Part shown: positions 30,801 to 38,586 of the stretch, one piece after another
Position numbering within the stretch: the stretch's first letter is position 1
Layout of the letters: each line of letters begins with the position of its first letter
Assembly: GCA_038040195.1 (NCBI GenBank)
Contig: JBBPIR010000002.1
Span: forward strand, 192,342 to 256,341
Direction of reading: 5' to 3'
Origin: Chloroflexota bacterium
Lineage (GTDB): Bacteria > Chloroflexota > Limnocylindria > QHBO01
Length of the DNA: 64,000 bases
The notes under the pieces: generated by a model
Database searches by the model: none
What the model was told of the DNA's origin: nothing
The model's input: the letters and a program-made list of their open reading frames with translations, nothing else
Translations under genes and position numbers: made by a program

Positions 30801-31317
30801 CCTGGAGTGACTTCACGCCGGCCGCTTCTTCGAACAGCTGGCGCCGTTCGTCCGGGCGCAGGGACAGCGCCGCATCGACCGTCCCCTGCCCCACCACGAC
30901 CAGCTCGTTGGCCCCCAGTCGCCCGGCGGCGAGCAGCTCGACCACGTCGCGCAGCCGTGCGCGGGACCCGTTGATCAGGTACTCGGGATCTCCGGACCGG
31001 TACGCCCGGCGCGTGATGGTCACCGACTCGAACTCGATCGGCAGCCAGCCGTCGTGGTTGTCGAGGGTGAGGGCAACCTCGGCCATGCCGATCGGCCGAC
31101 GTGCCTCGGAACCGGCAAAGATCACGTCATCCGCGCGCCGGGTGCGGAGTGACCGGTTCGACTGCTCGCCCAGCACCCAGCGGATCGCGTCGGCCATGTT
31201 GCTCTTGCCGCTGCCGTTGGGCCCGATGACCGCGGTGACCCCGGGCTCGAAGGTGAACCGAGTTGGCTCGGCGAAGCTCTTGAAGCCGTGGAGACGGAGC
31301 TCCTGCAACCGACTCAT
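27856..31317 (-). CDS. smc: Chromosome segregation ATPase SMC
   Basis: SMC condenses and organises the chromosome. The 1153-residue product has an N-terminal ATPase half with Walker A GPNGSGKS (32-39), long coiled coils rich in Ala, Glu and Arg, a central hinge region (around VAAVLGDVERAF), and the C-terminal half with the LSGGERALAGVALLFAM signature and the ILDEVDAALDEAN Walker B/D-loop. The ATG at 31317 overlaps the rnc stop (ATGA). The ScpA/ScpB partners are not in the window. Confidence 0.97.
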   Translation of the reverse strand: MSRLQELRLHGFKSFAEPTRFTFEPGVTAVIGPNGSGKSNMADAIRWVLGEQSNRSLRTRRADDVIFAGSEARRPIGMAEVALTLDNHDGWLPIEFESVTITRRAYRSGDPEYLINGSRARLRDVVELLAAGRLGANELVVVGQGTVDAALSLRPDERRQLFEEAAGVKSLQVRRNEALSRLAQARDNLTRVSDLVRELRPQVRRLALQAEHQEAHDRLGSRARALVLEHHARRGQVLQSSLGEARRRAAAVTADIEAERAAQATGRQAVEQAEERYWAGERASGQASSDWETAREAVIRAEGRHDSLVERDLDLAAEADRAGRELTELTAEEPIAGEPSSAGRTDPLRDSASAAQQLWHEAAERAREADRELLAAEEALATLLGREADRLAETGHAAERAAVTAARRERLERERTAAETAFTAASATVAGLADVLRVAAVELEGAEARMTLAAEQRETAAAEATRAGVALAELEERAARIKSDLAELEAAGDDATNDLVERLRADGWTTLRDGLRPVPPGVALAVAAVLGDVERAFLWRPGADAAVADTSGDAHLVRPANGMPPGREAALGAVGATQTLAEVLGERVAPDVLHRTVVAPGIEALLEGWPRLPDGWAAVTLSGDLADARGVVTVRGRAGELRAPPGRAARRAELASHAARLEADLGAARERQATANAALQRSSSAADAALAAVDAARIGRRRADEEAATADGRLARVNDERDALVAELAALPATLAIPVLPTDLERELAGLEAAALEARARRDTATAERDAARDAWHRAVLAADAQDSETVDRRTTDARHAERVDQLEQRLARLTAEREGLATGLAEATSTLTAARAAEESAADARSRAEEARATERETLLDAERQRGGGSGRLAELEGTRQEVVAEVSRLDEALAGLDRERELSLEGLPEPAGAEAAGEDDRPTPENLADDELADEMRKTRRTLQQIGSVNPFAIQEHRELSTRLEELSAQETDLRGAAESTEALIARLDLEIGQQFQAAFAAIGQRFDEYCQLLFAGGSATLELTEDAESEAPGGIEIAVRPPGKRLQRLAMLSGGERALAGVALLFAMLSVNPVPFCILDEVDAALDEANITRFADALRRLAQTIDFVVITHNRATIETADTIYGVTMTDAAVSRVLSLRLADLPVEVSA

Positions 31318-32015
31318 GGCGTCCCCGCGGCCAGGTGGTCGAGGGCGGCCTGTGCGGCCTGCTCCTCGGCCCGTTGCCGGCTGCTGCCGTTCCCGGTTCC
31401 CAGGGACTCGGTGCCGACCACGACCTCCACGGTGAACTCCTGGGCGTGCGCTGGTCCCAGCGATCGGACCAGCCGGTATGAGGGACGCGTGCCGTGCTGT
31501 CGCTGGCTCCACTCCTGCAGCCGGCTCTTGGCCGATTTCGGGGTGTCGGCATCCGAGGGTGCCAGAAGCGACGCGAGAAGCGGTGCGAAGGCGGCCTCGG
31601 TCGCCTCCAGGCCCTCGCTGAGATAGATGGCCCCGACCAGGGCCTCGAACGCACCCGCCAGCAGGGACGGGCGTCGCGCGCCGCCCGCCTCGACCTCGCC
31701 GCGGCCCAGGAGGAGGTGCTGGTCGAGGTACAGGTCCCGGGCCATGCCGGCCAGCGCGGCCCGGTTGACCATGGCGGCGCGGTGGGCGGTCAGGCGCCCC
31801 TCATCGGCCCCCGGAAAGCGCGCATACAGCAGGCGGCTGGCGATGAGGCCCAGCACGGCATCCCCCAGGAACTCGAGGCGCTCGTTGTTGCCGGCCACCA
31901 GGCCCGGGTTCTCGTTGGCGAACGAGGCATGCGTGAATGCCTGGCGGATGGCGTCCGGGTCATGAAGGGCGATGCCGAGTTGCTCACCCAGTTCGTGGAT
32001 GGTGGGTGAGGTCAC
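31314..32015 (-). CDS. rnc: Ribonuclease III
   Basis: RNase III cleaves double-stranded RNA during rRNA and mRNA processing. The catalytic domain has NERLEFLGDAVLGLI and the second acidic cluster FEALVGAIYLSEG; the C-terminal double-stranded RNA-binding domain contains RLQEWSQ at its start and GSSRQRAEEQAAQAAL. The length is 233 residues. It follows acpP by 9 bases and overlaps smc. Confidence 0.96.
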   Translation of the reverse strand: MTSPTIHELGEQLGIALHDPDAIRQAFTHASFANENPGLVAGNNERLEFLGDAVLGLIASRLLYARFPGADEGRLTAHRAAMVNRAALAGMARDLYLDQHLLLGRGEVEAGGARRPSLLAGAFEALVGAIYLSEGLEATEAAFAPLLASLLAPSDADTPKSAKSRLQEWSQRQHGTRPSYRLVRSLGPAHAQEFTVEVVVGTESLGTGNGSSRQRAEEQAAQAALDHLAAGTP

Positions 32016-32024
32016 GGGGAGAAC

Positions 32025-32267
32025 CTACTGCTGGCGTTCCTCGATGTACTCGACGGCATCGGAGACCTTCTGGATCTTCTCGGCATCCTCGTCCGAGATC
32101 TCCATGCCGAACTCTTCCTCGAGGCTCATGATGAGCTCGACCAGGTCAAGCGAGTCGGCGTTCAGGTCCTCGACAAATGCCGCCTCCGGCGTCACATCGG
32201 TTTCTTCAACGCCGAGCTGCTCAACGATGATCTTCTTGAGCCGGTCGAACGTGGTGCCGTCGGTCAC
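32025..32267 (-). CDS. acpP: Acyl carrier protein
   Basis: ACP carries growing acyl chains during fatty acid synthesis. The phosphopantetheine Ser lies in [19 protein letters not shown], and the rest is the usual acidic four-helix pattern (80 residues). It overlaps nusB by 4 bases. No fabD, fabG, fabF or fabH lies between plsX and acpP here, unlike the common arrangement. Confidence 0.97.
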   Translation of the reverse strand: MTDGTTFDRLKKIIVEQLGVEETDVTPEAAFVEDLNADSLDLVELIMSLEEEFGMEISDEDAEKIQKVSDAVEYIEERQQ

Positions 32268-32695
32268 CCTTCGTCTCCCTCAGGTGTTGATCTTACCGCG
32301 CTTCGGAGGACGCCTCCGACGAGTCGGGCGGCCGAGTCCCCGGCGTAGGTTTGAGCGAGAGACACGGCGTCCCGGATCGTCCCAGCGCTCGGAATCGCGG
32401 CGGAGTATAGCACCTCAAACAGGGCACTCCGGAGGATGGATCGTTCGACTCGGCCGAGCTCCGAGATGGGGATTCGCGGGGCCCGGGCGGCGATCTCGGC
32501 GTCCAGCGCGGCCTGGTGCCGGACGACCCCCGACACGATCGCGCGAGCGTGCTCAACCAGGGCAGGCTCGGTCCCCCAGTCGGCCGCCAGGCGCTCGACC
32601 GCAGGCCCCGCCTGCTGGCGCGGGAACTCGGCCTCGAAGAGCGCCAGCAGGGCCAGGCGGCGGGCCCGCAGCGACGCCCGCTCGCGGCGTGCCAC
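32264..32695 (-). CDS. nusB: Transcription antitermination factor NusB
   Basis: NusB acts with uS10 in rRNA antitermination. The helical core begins [13 protein letters not shown] and contains [15 protein letters not shown] and the conserved [21 protein letters not shown] helix region. The GTG at 32695 directly follows the plsX stop and gives 143 residues. A TATACT preceded by TGC lies within the gene at 32404-32409 and could start acpP transcripts, but it is also coding sequence. Confidence 0.93.
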   Translation of the reverse strand: MARRERASLRARRLALLALFEAEFPRQQAGPAVERLAADWGTEPALVEHARAIVSGVVRHQAALDAEIAARAPRIPISELGRVERSILRSALFEVLYSAAIPSAGTIRDAVSLAQTYAGDSAARLVGGVLRSAVRSTPEGDEG

Positions 32696-32696
32696 C

Positions 32697-33761
32697 CTAG
32701 GGTGCAGGTTCCACGGGTACGGCGGTCTTCTCCTCGGCCGCAACCCCGAGCGGCGCCTCGCCGAACAGCCCCGGGTGGCGGCGGCTCCAGTCCGCGATGA
32801 CGGCCGGCATGTCCACCGCTGCCGCCTCGGAGCCGACGCGGATCGCGTTCTCGACCATCCGCGCCTTGGCTCGCCCATGGGTCACGATGCTCACCCCTCG
32901 CACGCCGAGCAGGGGTGAGCCTCCGAATTGCTCGTAGTCGAACCGATGCCGGAGCCGATCGATCCCGGGCCGCAGGGCCAGGACGGCCAGCGGCGCCACG
33001 AGGCCCCGCAGGAGGTCCTCGCGGATGGAGCGAAAGATGTACGAGGTCAGTCCCTCGGTGAGCTTGACCATGACATTGCCGACGAACCCGTCACACACCA
33101 CGACGTCGGCCACGTGACCCGCCAGGTCGTGGGGCTCGACGTTGCCAACGAAGTGCAGGTCGGACGCCCGCAGGCGGACGTAGGCCTCGCGCGTCAGGGC
33201 ATCCCCCTTCTCGGGCTCCTCCCCGATGTTCAGCAACGCGACCCGTGGCGACGCCACGTGGAGGACACGCTCCGCGTAGAGCGACCCCATGGCCGCGAAC
33301 TGGACCAGGTTGTGCGGCTCGCAGTCCACGTTGGCCCCGACGTCGAGGAGCACCAGCGGGCCGGACGGGGTCAGGAAGTAGGCGGGCAGGGCCGGCCGGT
33401 CGATCCCTTCCAGGCGTCCCAGGCGGAAGATGGCGGCGGCCATGGTCGCGCCGGTGGAACCTGCGCTGACGACCGCATCGGCCTCGCCGTCCCGGACCAG
33501 GTCGGTGGCCACCCGGATCGAGGACCGACGGCGGCGGATGGCGGCAGCCGGTGACTCCCCCATCCCGACCACCTCGGGCGCGTCGACGAAGGAGACGCTG
33601 GCTGGCTGGCCGCGCCCGAACTCCGCCACTTCGCGCTCGATGCGCGGCACGTCGCCGACGAGGATCACCTCATCGGCATGCGTCGCGGCGTAGTTGATCG
33701 CTCCCCGAACCACCTCGCGCGGGGCGAGGTCGCCGCCCATCGCGTCGACCGCGATGCGCAT
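32697..33761 (-). CDS. plsX: Phosphate acyltransferase PlsX
   Basis: PlsX converts acyl-ACP to acyl-phosphate, the start of phosphatidic acid synthesis in most bacteria. The N-terminus is IAVDAMGGDLAPREVVRGA; other blocks are SAGSTGATMAAA, LLDVGANVDCEPHNLVQFA, NIGEEPEKGD and VCDGFVGNVMVKLTEG. The length is 354 residues. It sits between rpmF and nusB, linking lipid synthesis with ACP two genes further on. Confidence 0.96.
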   Translation of the reverse strand: MRIAVDAMGGDLAPREVVRGAINYAATHADEVILVGDVPRIEREVAEFGRGQPASVSFVDAPEVVGMGESPAAAIRRRRSSIRVATDLVRDGEADAVVSAGSTGATMAAAIFRLGRLEGIDRPALPAYFLTPSGPLVLLDVGANVDCEPHNLVQFAAMGSLYAERVLHVASPRVALLNIGEEPEKGDALTREAYVRLRASDLHFVGNVEPHDLAGHVADVVVCDGFVGNVMVKLTEGLTSYIFRSIREDLLRGLVAPLAVLALRPGIDRLRHRFDYEQFGGSPLLGVRGVSIVTHGRAKARMVENAIRVGSEAAAVDMPAVIADWSRRHPGLFGEAPLGVAAEEKTAVPVEPAP

Positions 33762-33771
33762 CCGGCGGCGG

Positions 33772-33975
33772 CTAGCGGCTGCTCTCGGTCGGAGTGGGCG
33801 CCGGCGGGGGCACCACCTCGCGGCCGTTGTGCCAGCCGCAGGTCGGACACACGGTGTGGGCGCGCTTCAGCTCGTGACAGTGGTCGCACTCGACCAGCGT
33901 TGGGGCGCGCAGCGCCAGATGGGCGCGCCGTTCACCCTTACGCGACTTCGAGACCTTACGTTTGGGGACGCCCAC
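33772..33975 (-). CDS. rpmF: 50S ribosomal protein bL32
   Basis: bL32 starts GVPKRKVSKSRKGERRAH and has a Cys4 zinc ribbon (CDHC ... CPTC). The start is GTG with AGGAG nearby, and the length 67 residues, with a Pro/Thr-rich tail. It precedes plsX, the standard rpmF-plsX order, and has its own promoter 37 bases upstream. Confidence 0.95.
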   Translation of the reverse strand: MGVPKRKVSKSRKGERRAHLALRAPTLVECDHCHELKRAHTVCPTCGWHNGREVVPPPAPTPTESSR

Positions 33976-34011
33976 GCGGCACTCCTGTTGGACCTAGGTT
34001 GAGGACGCCGC

Positions 34012-34017
34012 AGTATA
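34012..34017 (-). promoter_or_regulatory. Promoter of the rpmF-plsX operon
   Basis: TATACT lies 37 bases before rpmF on the minus strand. A TGGTGA 17 bases upstream is a weak -35 candidate. The element falls in the 70-base gap after the DUF177 gene. Confidence 0.5.
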
Positions 34018-34045
34018 GACGCGGCCTGCTCCGGTCACCACCGCC

Positions 34046-34576
34046 TCACTCGGAGGGTGGCTTCCAGTCGGCAAGGGGCGCCAGCCGCGGATCGATGGAG
34101 GCTTCCGCATGCTCGTGCGCCCCATCCTCGAGTCGCCGTCCGCACACCAGGCACAGACCGCGGCAGTCTGACCGGCACAGCGGATGCATGGGCTCCGCCA
34201 GCAGCAGCTCATCGGTCAGGACCTGGGCCAGGTCGAGCTCGTGGTGGGAGTCGATGCGCGCCACTTCGGCGTCAGCCGGCCCGATGACCAGGCCCGCCCC
34301 GGTGGTGGGATCGACGCTGGGCAGGAATTCCTCGCGAATCACCACCTCGACCGGTTCGTCGAATTCGTCGAGACACCGGATGCACGTCCGACGGGCCAGC
34401 GTCCGAACCCGCCCATCGACCACGATACCCCGATTCGTGCGCAGCAGCCGCAGGCTGCCCAATAACCGCCGTCCGCCAGGCGCGGTGGGATCGGTCCAAT
34501 CCAACGGGCCAAGCTCGACGGTCCGCCCTGCTCCAGCGGGCTCGCGCAGCAGACCCGCCACGCTGAGGCGGGTCAC
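34046..34576 (-). CDS. DUF177 (YceD-like) protein
   Basis: YceD-family proteins are linked to 23S rRNA accumulation and usually lie beside rpmF, as here. The 176-residue product has CIRCLDEFDEPVEV and a C-terminal CRSDCRGLCLVCGRRL, the expected Cys motifs, plus DLAQVLTDELLLAEPMHPLC. The GTG at 34576 overlaps the stop of the upstream coiled-coil gene (GTGA). The much longer open frame upstream is a shadow of that gene. Confidence 0.9.
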   Translation of the reverse strand: MTRLSVAGLLREPAGAGRTVELGPLDWTDPTAPGGRRLLGSLRLLRTNRGIVVDGRVRTLARRTCIRCLDEFDEPVEVVIREEFLPSVDPTTGAGLVIGPADAEVARIDSHHELDLAQVLTDELLLAEPMHPLCRSDCRGLCLVCGRRLEDGAHEHAEASIDPRLAPLADWKPPSE

Positions 34577-35016
34577 CCCGATATCGGCGTGCCGACTGCG
34601 CGTTCCGGTTCGGGCTGGATGGGCACGGCGTCGAGCGTGCCCGATCCCCGCCGCTGGTCGAGCATCTCGATCCCGTGCTTGATGCTGGTCAGCGCCTTGG
34701 TGACCTCCCCCTCGAGGCGGATCAGGACGCCGGTCGCGTATTCGTCGGCCCCGTGTCTGACGTCGCCGGCTTCGCGGTTGGCCTGTTCGAGGATCTCGCC
34801 GGCGCGCTGCTGGGCCAGCCGGACCAGCTCGCGCTCCTCCAGCATCTGAGCGGCCTGCTCTTGGGCACGCGCGATGATCGCGTCCCCTTCCTCGCGGGCG
34901 TGCTCGACGATCCGGCCTGCCTCCCCAGTGATGCGCTGGGCCTGCCGGACCTCCTCGGGCATGGCGACCCGAATCTGGTCCACCAGCTCGAGCACGGCTC
35001 CCTGGTCGACGACCAC
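34573..35016 (-). CDS. Coiled-coil protein, probably extended upstream with a non-standard start
   Basis: The product is mostly one helix rich in Glu, Gln, Ala and Arg (about 15-110), with PEEVRQAQRI and repeated Ala/Glu/Gln patterns resembling DivIVA-like or ATP-synthase-b-like proteins found near coaD. GTG at 35016 has no ribosome binding site. The frame continues upstream as DILFLVERLEALVATGTRVP, which looks like the true N-terminus, and GGAGG lies at 35100-35104. The only codons at proper spacing are GTC (35094) or ACG (35091). The real gene therefore probably reaches about 35094. Role unknown; a division- or envelope-associated scaffold is a guess. Confidence 0.75.
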   Translation of the reverse strand: MVVDQGAVLELVDQIRVAMPEEVRQAQRITGEAGRIVEHAREEGDAIIARAQEQAAQMLEERELVRLAQQRAGEILEQANREAGDVRHGADEYATGVLIRLEGEVTKALTSIKHGIEMLDQRRGSGTLDAVPIQPEPERAVGTPISG

Positions 35017-35153
35017 GTTGTTGGTGAGTGGGACCCTCGTCCCGGTGGCGACGAGCGCTTCCAGTCGCTCGACGAGGAACAGGATGTCCGTGACGATGAC
35101 CTCCGTCGGCGGTTGTCGGCGATTCTACACCGGGCCGCGGATGTCGTACATCG

Positions 35154-35639
35154 TCATACCGACCGCTGGCGACGCAGCGCCGCATCCACGCCGGGTGGGA
35201 CCATGGGCGAGACGTCGCCCCCGAACGCCGCCACTTCCTTGGCCAGGCTGGATGACACGTAGCCGAACTCCAGCCCCGTCATCAGGAACACGGTGTCGAT
35301 GCCGGGCGCCAGGCGCCGGTTGGTGTGGGCCATCTGGAGCTCGGCCTCGAAGTCGCTGATCGCGCGCAGGCCGCGAATCACGAAGGCCGCCTGGTGGCGC
35401 TTGGCGAACTCCACGGTCAGCCCGTCGAAGGCTTCGACCACGACCGATGGGCCTAGGTCGGCGACCTCGGCCACGATCAGGGCGACCCGTTCCTCCACCG
35501 AGAACAGGGGGGTCTTGCGCGGGTTGCCCAGGACGCCGATGACGAGCCGGTCGAACACCGCCGCCGCGCGCCGAATGACATCCAGGTGGGCATTCGTGAT
35601 CGGGTCAAACGAACCGGGGAAGACGGCGACGCGGGTCAT
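35154..35639 (-). CDS. coaD: Phosphopantetheine adenylyltransferase
   Basis: CoaD performs the penultimate step of coenzyme A synthesis. The N-terminus RVAVFPGSFDPITNAHLDVI contains the T/HxGH-like nucleotidyltransferase motif, followed by VIRGLRAISDFEAELQMA and the TGLEFGYVSSSLAKEVAAFGGD end block. The ATG at 35639 shares a base with the rsmD stop, and GGAGG lies just upstream (161 residues). The rsmD-coaD pair is conserved. Confidence 0.96.
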   Translation of the reverse strand: MTRVAVFPGSFDPITNAHLDVIRRAAAVFDRLVIGVLGNPRKTPLFSVEERVALIVAEVADLGPSVVVEAFDGLTVEFAKRHQAAFVIRGLRAISDFEAELQMAHTNRRLAPGIDTVFLMTGLEFGYVSSSLAKEVAAFGGDVSPMVPPGVDAALRRQRSV

Positions 35640-36175
35640 CACTCCTCCTCCAGGAAGGTCAGGGCCGTTTCACCGAAGCGCCGGTTGCGGGTCGGGGACA
35701 GCCGCAGTCCGGACGGCATCGGCGTGCGCCAGAAATGCTTGACTACCACCAATCCCCCGGGCGCCAAGTGCGGGATGAGCCGCTCGAGCGGCAGGTCGAG
35801 TGTACGCTCCGCGTAGGGCGGATCGAGGATCACGACCTCCCATGCCGGGTCGGTGGCCGTGGACAGGAACGCGAGCACGTCCGCGGCGTGGACGTCGGCT
35901 CGGTCGCCGAGCTTCGTTCGCTTCAGGTTTTCCCGGATCGCGGCCACGGCGGCCCGGCCACGTTCCACGAACGTCGCGCTGGCGGCTCCCCGGGACAGCG
36001 CCTCGATCCCGACCGCTCCGCTCCCCGCGTACAGGTCCAGGACGCGCGCATCCAGGATCCGGGCGCCGATGCTCCCGAACAGCGCTTCCTTGACCCGATC
36101 GCTGATCGGACGGGTGAGCCGGTCCTTGGGGGCGACCAGGAGCTGGCCCCGGGCCGAGCCGGCAATCACTCGCAT
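35639..36175 (-). CDS. rsmD: 16S rRNA (guanine(966)-N(2))-methyltransferase
   Basis: RsmD methylates G966 of 16S rRNA. The start MRVIAGSARGQLL, the PISDRVKEALFGSIG block, the SAM-binding VLDLYAGSGAVGIEALSRGA and the catalytic ILDPPYAE (DPPY) motif are all present. The length is 178 residues. It lies 10 bases after recG. Confidence 0.95.
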   Translation of the reverse strand: MRVIAGSARGQLLVAPKDRLTRPISDRVKEALFGSIGARILDARVLDLYAGSGAVGIEALSRGAASATFVERGRAAVAAIRENLKRTKLGDRADVHAADVLAFLSTATDPAWEVVILDPPYAERTLDLPLERLIPHLAPGGLVVVKHFWRTPMPSGLRLSPTRNRRFGETALTFLEEE

Positions 36176-36185
36176 CCCCGCGGCC

Positions 36186-38312
36186 TCAGGCCGCGTCGCC
36201 GGAGGGGTCCGGCGGGGCGAAGGCGCGTTGCTCGCGGACCAGCTCGGGCCGCCCCGTCAACGTGGGATCGGAGCCGACCAGCGAGCGGGCCAGGGTCCGT
36301 GCGCGGCCCGCCAGCTCGAGGTGGCGGGGATCGAAGAGGGACGCCACGCGCAGGGGTGGGAGCCCGGACTGGCGCGTGCCCAGTACGTTGCCCGCGCCCC
36401 GCAGCTCGAGGTCAGCTTCGGCGATCGCGAAGCCGTCGCTCGACCCGCGGACCACCTCGAGCCGTTGCCGCGCCACGTCATCGACGGCATCCGACACGAG
36501 GATGCAGAAGGACCGATGCGGGCCGCGCCCGACGCGGCCGCGCAGCTGGTGCAACTGGGCCAGCCCGAAGCGATCTGCGTCCTCGATCACGATGACCGCG
36601 GCGTTGGGGATATCGATGCCGACCTCGATCACGGTCGTGGCCACCAGCACGTCGGTCACCCCGCCCGCGAATCGCTGCATGGCCGCTTCCCGCGCGGTCG
36701 CCGGCTGCTGACCGTGGACGAGGTCGATCCGGAGGTCCGGCAGCGCGGCCCGAATCCGTTCCGCTTCAGCCTCGGCGGACGCCGCGGTCAGCGCGTCACT
36801 CTCCGCGATGAGCGGCACCACGACGAACGTCTGCCGGCCGGCGCGCGCTTCCTCGGCGATGAATGACTCGATTTTCGGCAACGCAGACCGGTCGCGCAGC
36901 TCGGTCCGGATCGGCTGCCGGCCGGGCGGTGAGTGGCGGAGGGTGCTGATGGCCAGGTCGCCGTAGACCGTGAGCGCCAGCGTGCGCGGGATCGGCGTCG
37001 CCGTCAGCGCCAGCATGTGCGGCTCGAGGTCCGCGGCCTTGGCCTGCAGGGCGGCCCGCTGGGCGACCCCAAACCGGTGCTGCTCGTCCACGACCGCCAG
37101 CCCCAGGCGCTGGAACGTGACGCCCGCGCTGATGACGGCGTGCGTCCCCACCACGACGTCAGCCTCGCCTCGGCCCAGGCGGCGGTGGATCCTGCGCTTG
37201 TCGGCGGCCGGCAGGGAGCCTGACAGGAACTCGGCGCGCACCCCGAGGGCCTCGAGCAGGGGGGCCAGCCCGTCGTGATGCTGTCGGGCGAGGATCTCGG
37301 TGGGGGCCATCAGCGCCCCCTGCCAACCACCCCGGCACACGACGGCGAGGGCGACCGCCGCGACGGCCGTCTTGCCGGAGCCGACGTCGCCCTGCAGGAG
37401 ACGCCGCATGGGCTCGTCGCCGGCGAGGTCGGCCGTGACCTCGGCCACCGAGCGGGACTGGTCGGCGGTGAGCCGAAACGGAAGCGCGTCGAGGATCTCG
37501 GCCAGCGTCTCGACCGACACCGTGATGGGCGGCGCGCGCCGATGCGACCGGGCGGCCGCCGCCTGGGCCAGGGTCAGCTGGAGGCCCAGGAGCTCGTCAA
37601 ACGCCAGGCGGTCGAGCGCCGGCTGGAGGTCCGCCATGTCGTCGGGGAAATGCGCCGTCCGGATGGCGAGCGCCAGATCGACCAGGCCGACCCGCTCCCC
37701 CGGCCGCAGCGGGTCGACCACCGCCGGCAGGCACCGATCGAGGACACGGGCCAGCAGCTCGCGGACCCGGCGCAGGGTGACCCCACCCACCAGCCGATAC
37801 ACGGGCACCACCCGGGCGGTGTGAACCGACTCGCGGGTGGCCGGCGAGAACTCGGGATTTGCGAACTGCATCCGCCACCCCTGGGCGGCGACCTTGCCGC
37901 TGACCACGATCTCGTCGCCGGCCCGCAGTCGGCGCTCGATGAAGCGCCGGCCGAACCAGATGGCCTCGGCGCTGCCCGAGGCGTCGGAGAGCTGGGCAAT
38001 GGTCCGCGGCGGGCGCCGACCGAATCCGGGCTCGGAGCGGATGTCCTCGACGCGCACGCGTGCCGACTGCTTGTGTCCGGGGTTGAGGTCGGCCAGGCGA
38101 CGCAGGTCGCTGAAGTCGTCGTAGCGGAACGGGAGGTACAGCAGGGCCTGGCGGGGGGTGTGAATCCCGAGCCGGATGAGCGTGGCCAGGCCGCCGGCCA
38201 GCTCCGGCAGGACCTCGCGGATCGGTTGGTCGAGACGCTCCGAAGTGACGGCCCGCGGCGGGATCCCGGTTCGGCGAGCGGCGGTCGCCGAACGCCGCGG
38301 ACCCGATTGCAT
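36186..38312 (-). CDS. recG: ATP-dependent DNA helicase RecG
   Basis: RecG remodels stalled replication forks and Holliday junctions. The N-terminal wedge/OB domain is followed by helicase motifs: Walker A GDVGSGKT (about 308-315), MAPTEILARQH, VVDEQHRFGV, LTATPIPRTL and LHQLRGRVGRG. The ATG at 38312 gives 708 residues; the longer frame runs into the rpmB promoter region and was not used. The ATG overlaps the -35 box of the divergent rpmB promoter. Confidence 0.95.
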   Translation of the reverse strand: MQSGPRRSATAARRTGIPPRAVTSERLDQPIREVLPELAGGLATLIRLGIHTPRQALLYLPFRYDDFSDLRRLADLNPGHKQSARVRVEDIRSEPGFGRRPPRTIAQLSDASGSAEAIWFGRRFIERRLRAGDEIVVSGKVAAQGWRMQFANPEFSPATRESVHTARVVPVYRLVGGVTLRRVRELLARVLDRCLPAVVDPLRPGERVGLVDLALAIRTAHFPDDMADLQPALDRLAFDELLGLQLTLAQAAAARSHRRAPPITVSVETLAEILDALPFRLTADQSRSVAEVTADLAGDEPMRRLLQGDVGSGKTAVAAVALAVVCRGGWQGALMAPTEILARQHHDGLAPLLEALGVRAEFLSGSLPAADKRRIHRRLGRGEADVVVGTHAVISAGVTFQRLGLAVVDEQHRFGVAQRAALQAKAADLEPHMLALTATPIPRTLALTVYGDLAISTLRHSPPGRQPIRTELRDRSALPKIESFIAEEARAGRQTFVVVPLIAESDALTAASAEAEAERIRAALPDLRIDLVHGQQPATAREAAMQRFAGGVTDVLVATTVIEVGIDIPNAAVIVIEDADRFGLAQLHQLRGRVGRGPHRSFCILVSDAVDDVARQRLEVVRGSSDGFAIAEADLELRGAGNVLGTRQSGLPPLRVASLFDPRHLELAGRARTLARSLVGSDPTLTGRPELVREQRAFAPPDPSGDAA

Positions 38313-38336
38313 GGCTCGATCGTAGCGTGCTAGCAT
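38307..38336 (+). promoter_or_regulatory. Promoter of rpmB
   Basis: TTGCAT (38307-38312) and TAGCAT (38331-38336) are 18 bases apart on the plus strand, with TGC before the -10 box. The -35 hexamer contains the first codon of recG, so the two divergent genes share this DNA. Confidence 0.6.
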
Positions 38337-38394
38337 CGGTCCAGTCCGGCTGCCCGTCGGTGTGGGCGCCGGCTTCTTGGTGAGTGGAGGCCGA

Positions 38395-38586
38395 ATGGCC
38401 CGCGTCTGCGACATCTGTGGCAAGCGACCCATCACCGGCTGGAACGCGCAGTCGGTGGGAATGAACCGCAAGCGCGCGGGGCGTCGCTGGTTGCCGAACC
38501 TTCAGAACCTGACCGTGGTCCGCAACGGCCAGCCGGTCAGCGTGCGCGCCTGCTCCCGCTGCCGGCGCACCTCCACCAAGGCCTAG
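38395..38586 (+). CDS. rpmB: 50S ribosomal protein bL28
   Basis: The start MARVCDICGKRPITGWN and the N-R-K-R-A-G-R-R-W-L-P-N-L motif are diagnostic, and the paired CDIC and CSRC motifs indicate the zinc-binding form. The ATG at 38395 follows GTGGAGG; the length is 63 residues. It is a lone plus-strand gene whose stop codon overlaps the stop of dtd in a CTAG. Confidence 0.96.
   Translation: MARVCDICGKRPITGWNAQSVGMNRKRAGRRWLPNLQNLTVVRNGQPVSVRACSRCRRTSTKA

Noticed and set aside
32404-32409. TATACT inside nusB as a firm promoter for acpP
   Set aside because: It encodes part of LFEVLYSAA, a conserved NusB helix, so the match may be coincidence; mentioned only as a possibility.
35017-35185. Very long minus-strand frame joining the DUF177 gene with sequence up to 35185
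   Set aside because: Most of it is an out-of-frame reading of the coiled-coil gene; the GTGA overlap at 34573-34576 marks the real DUF177 start.
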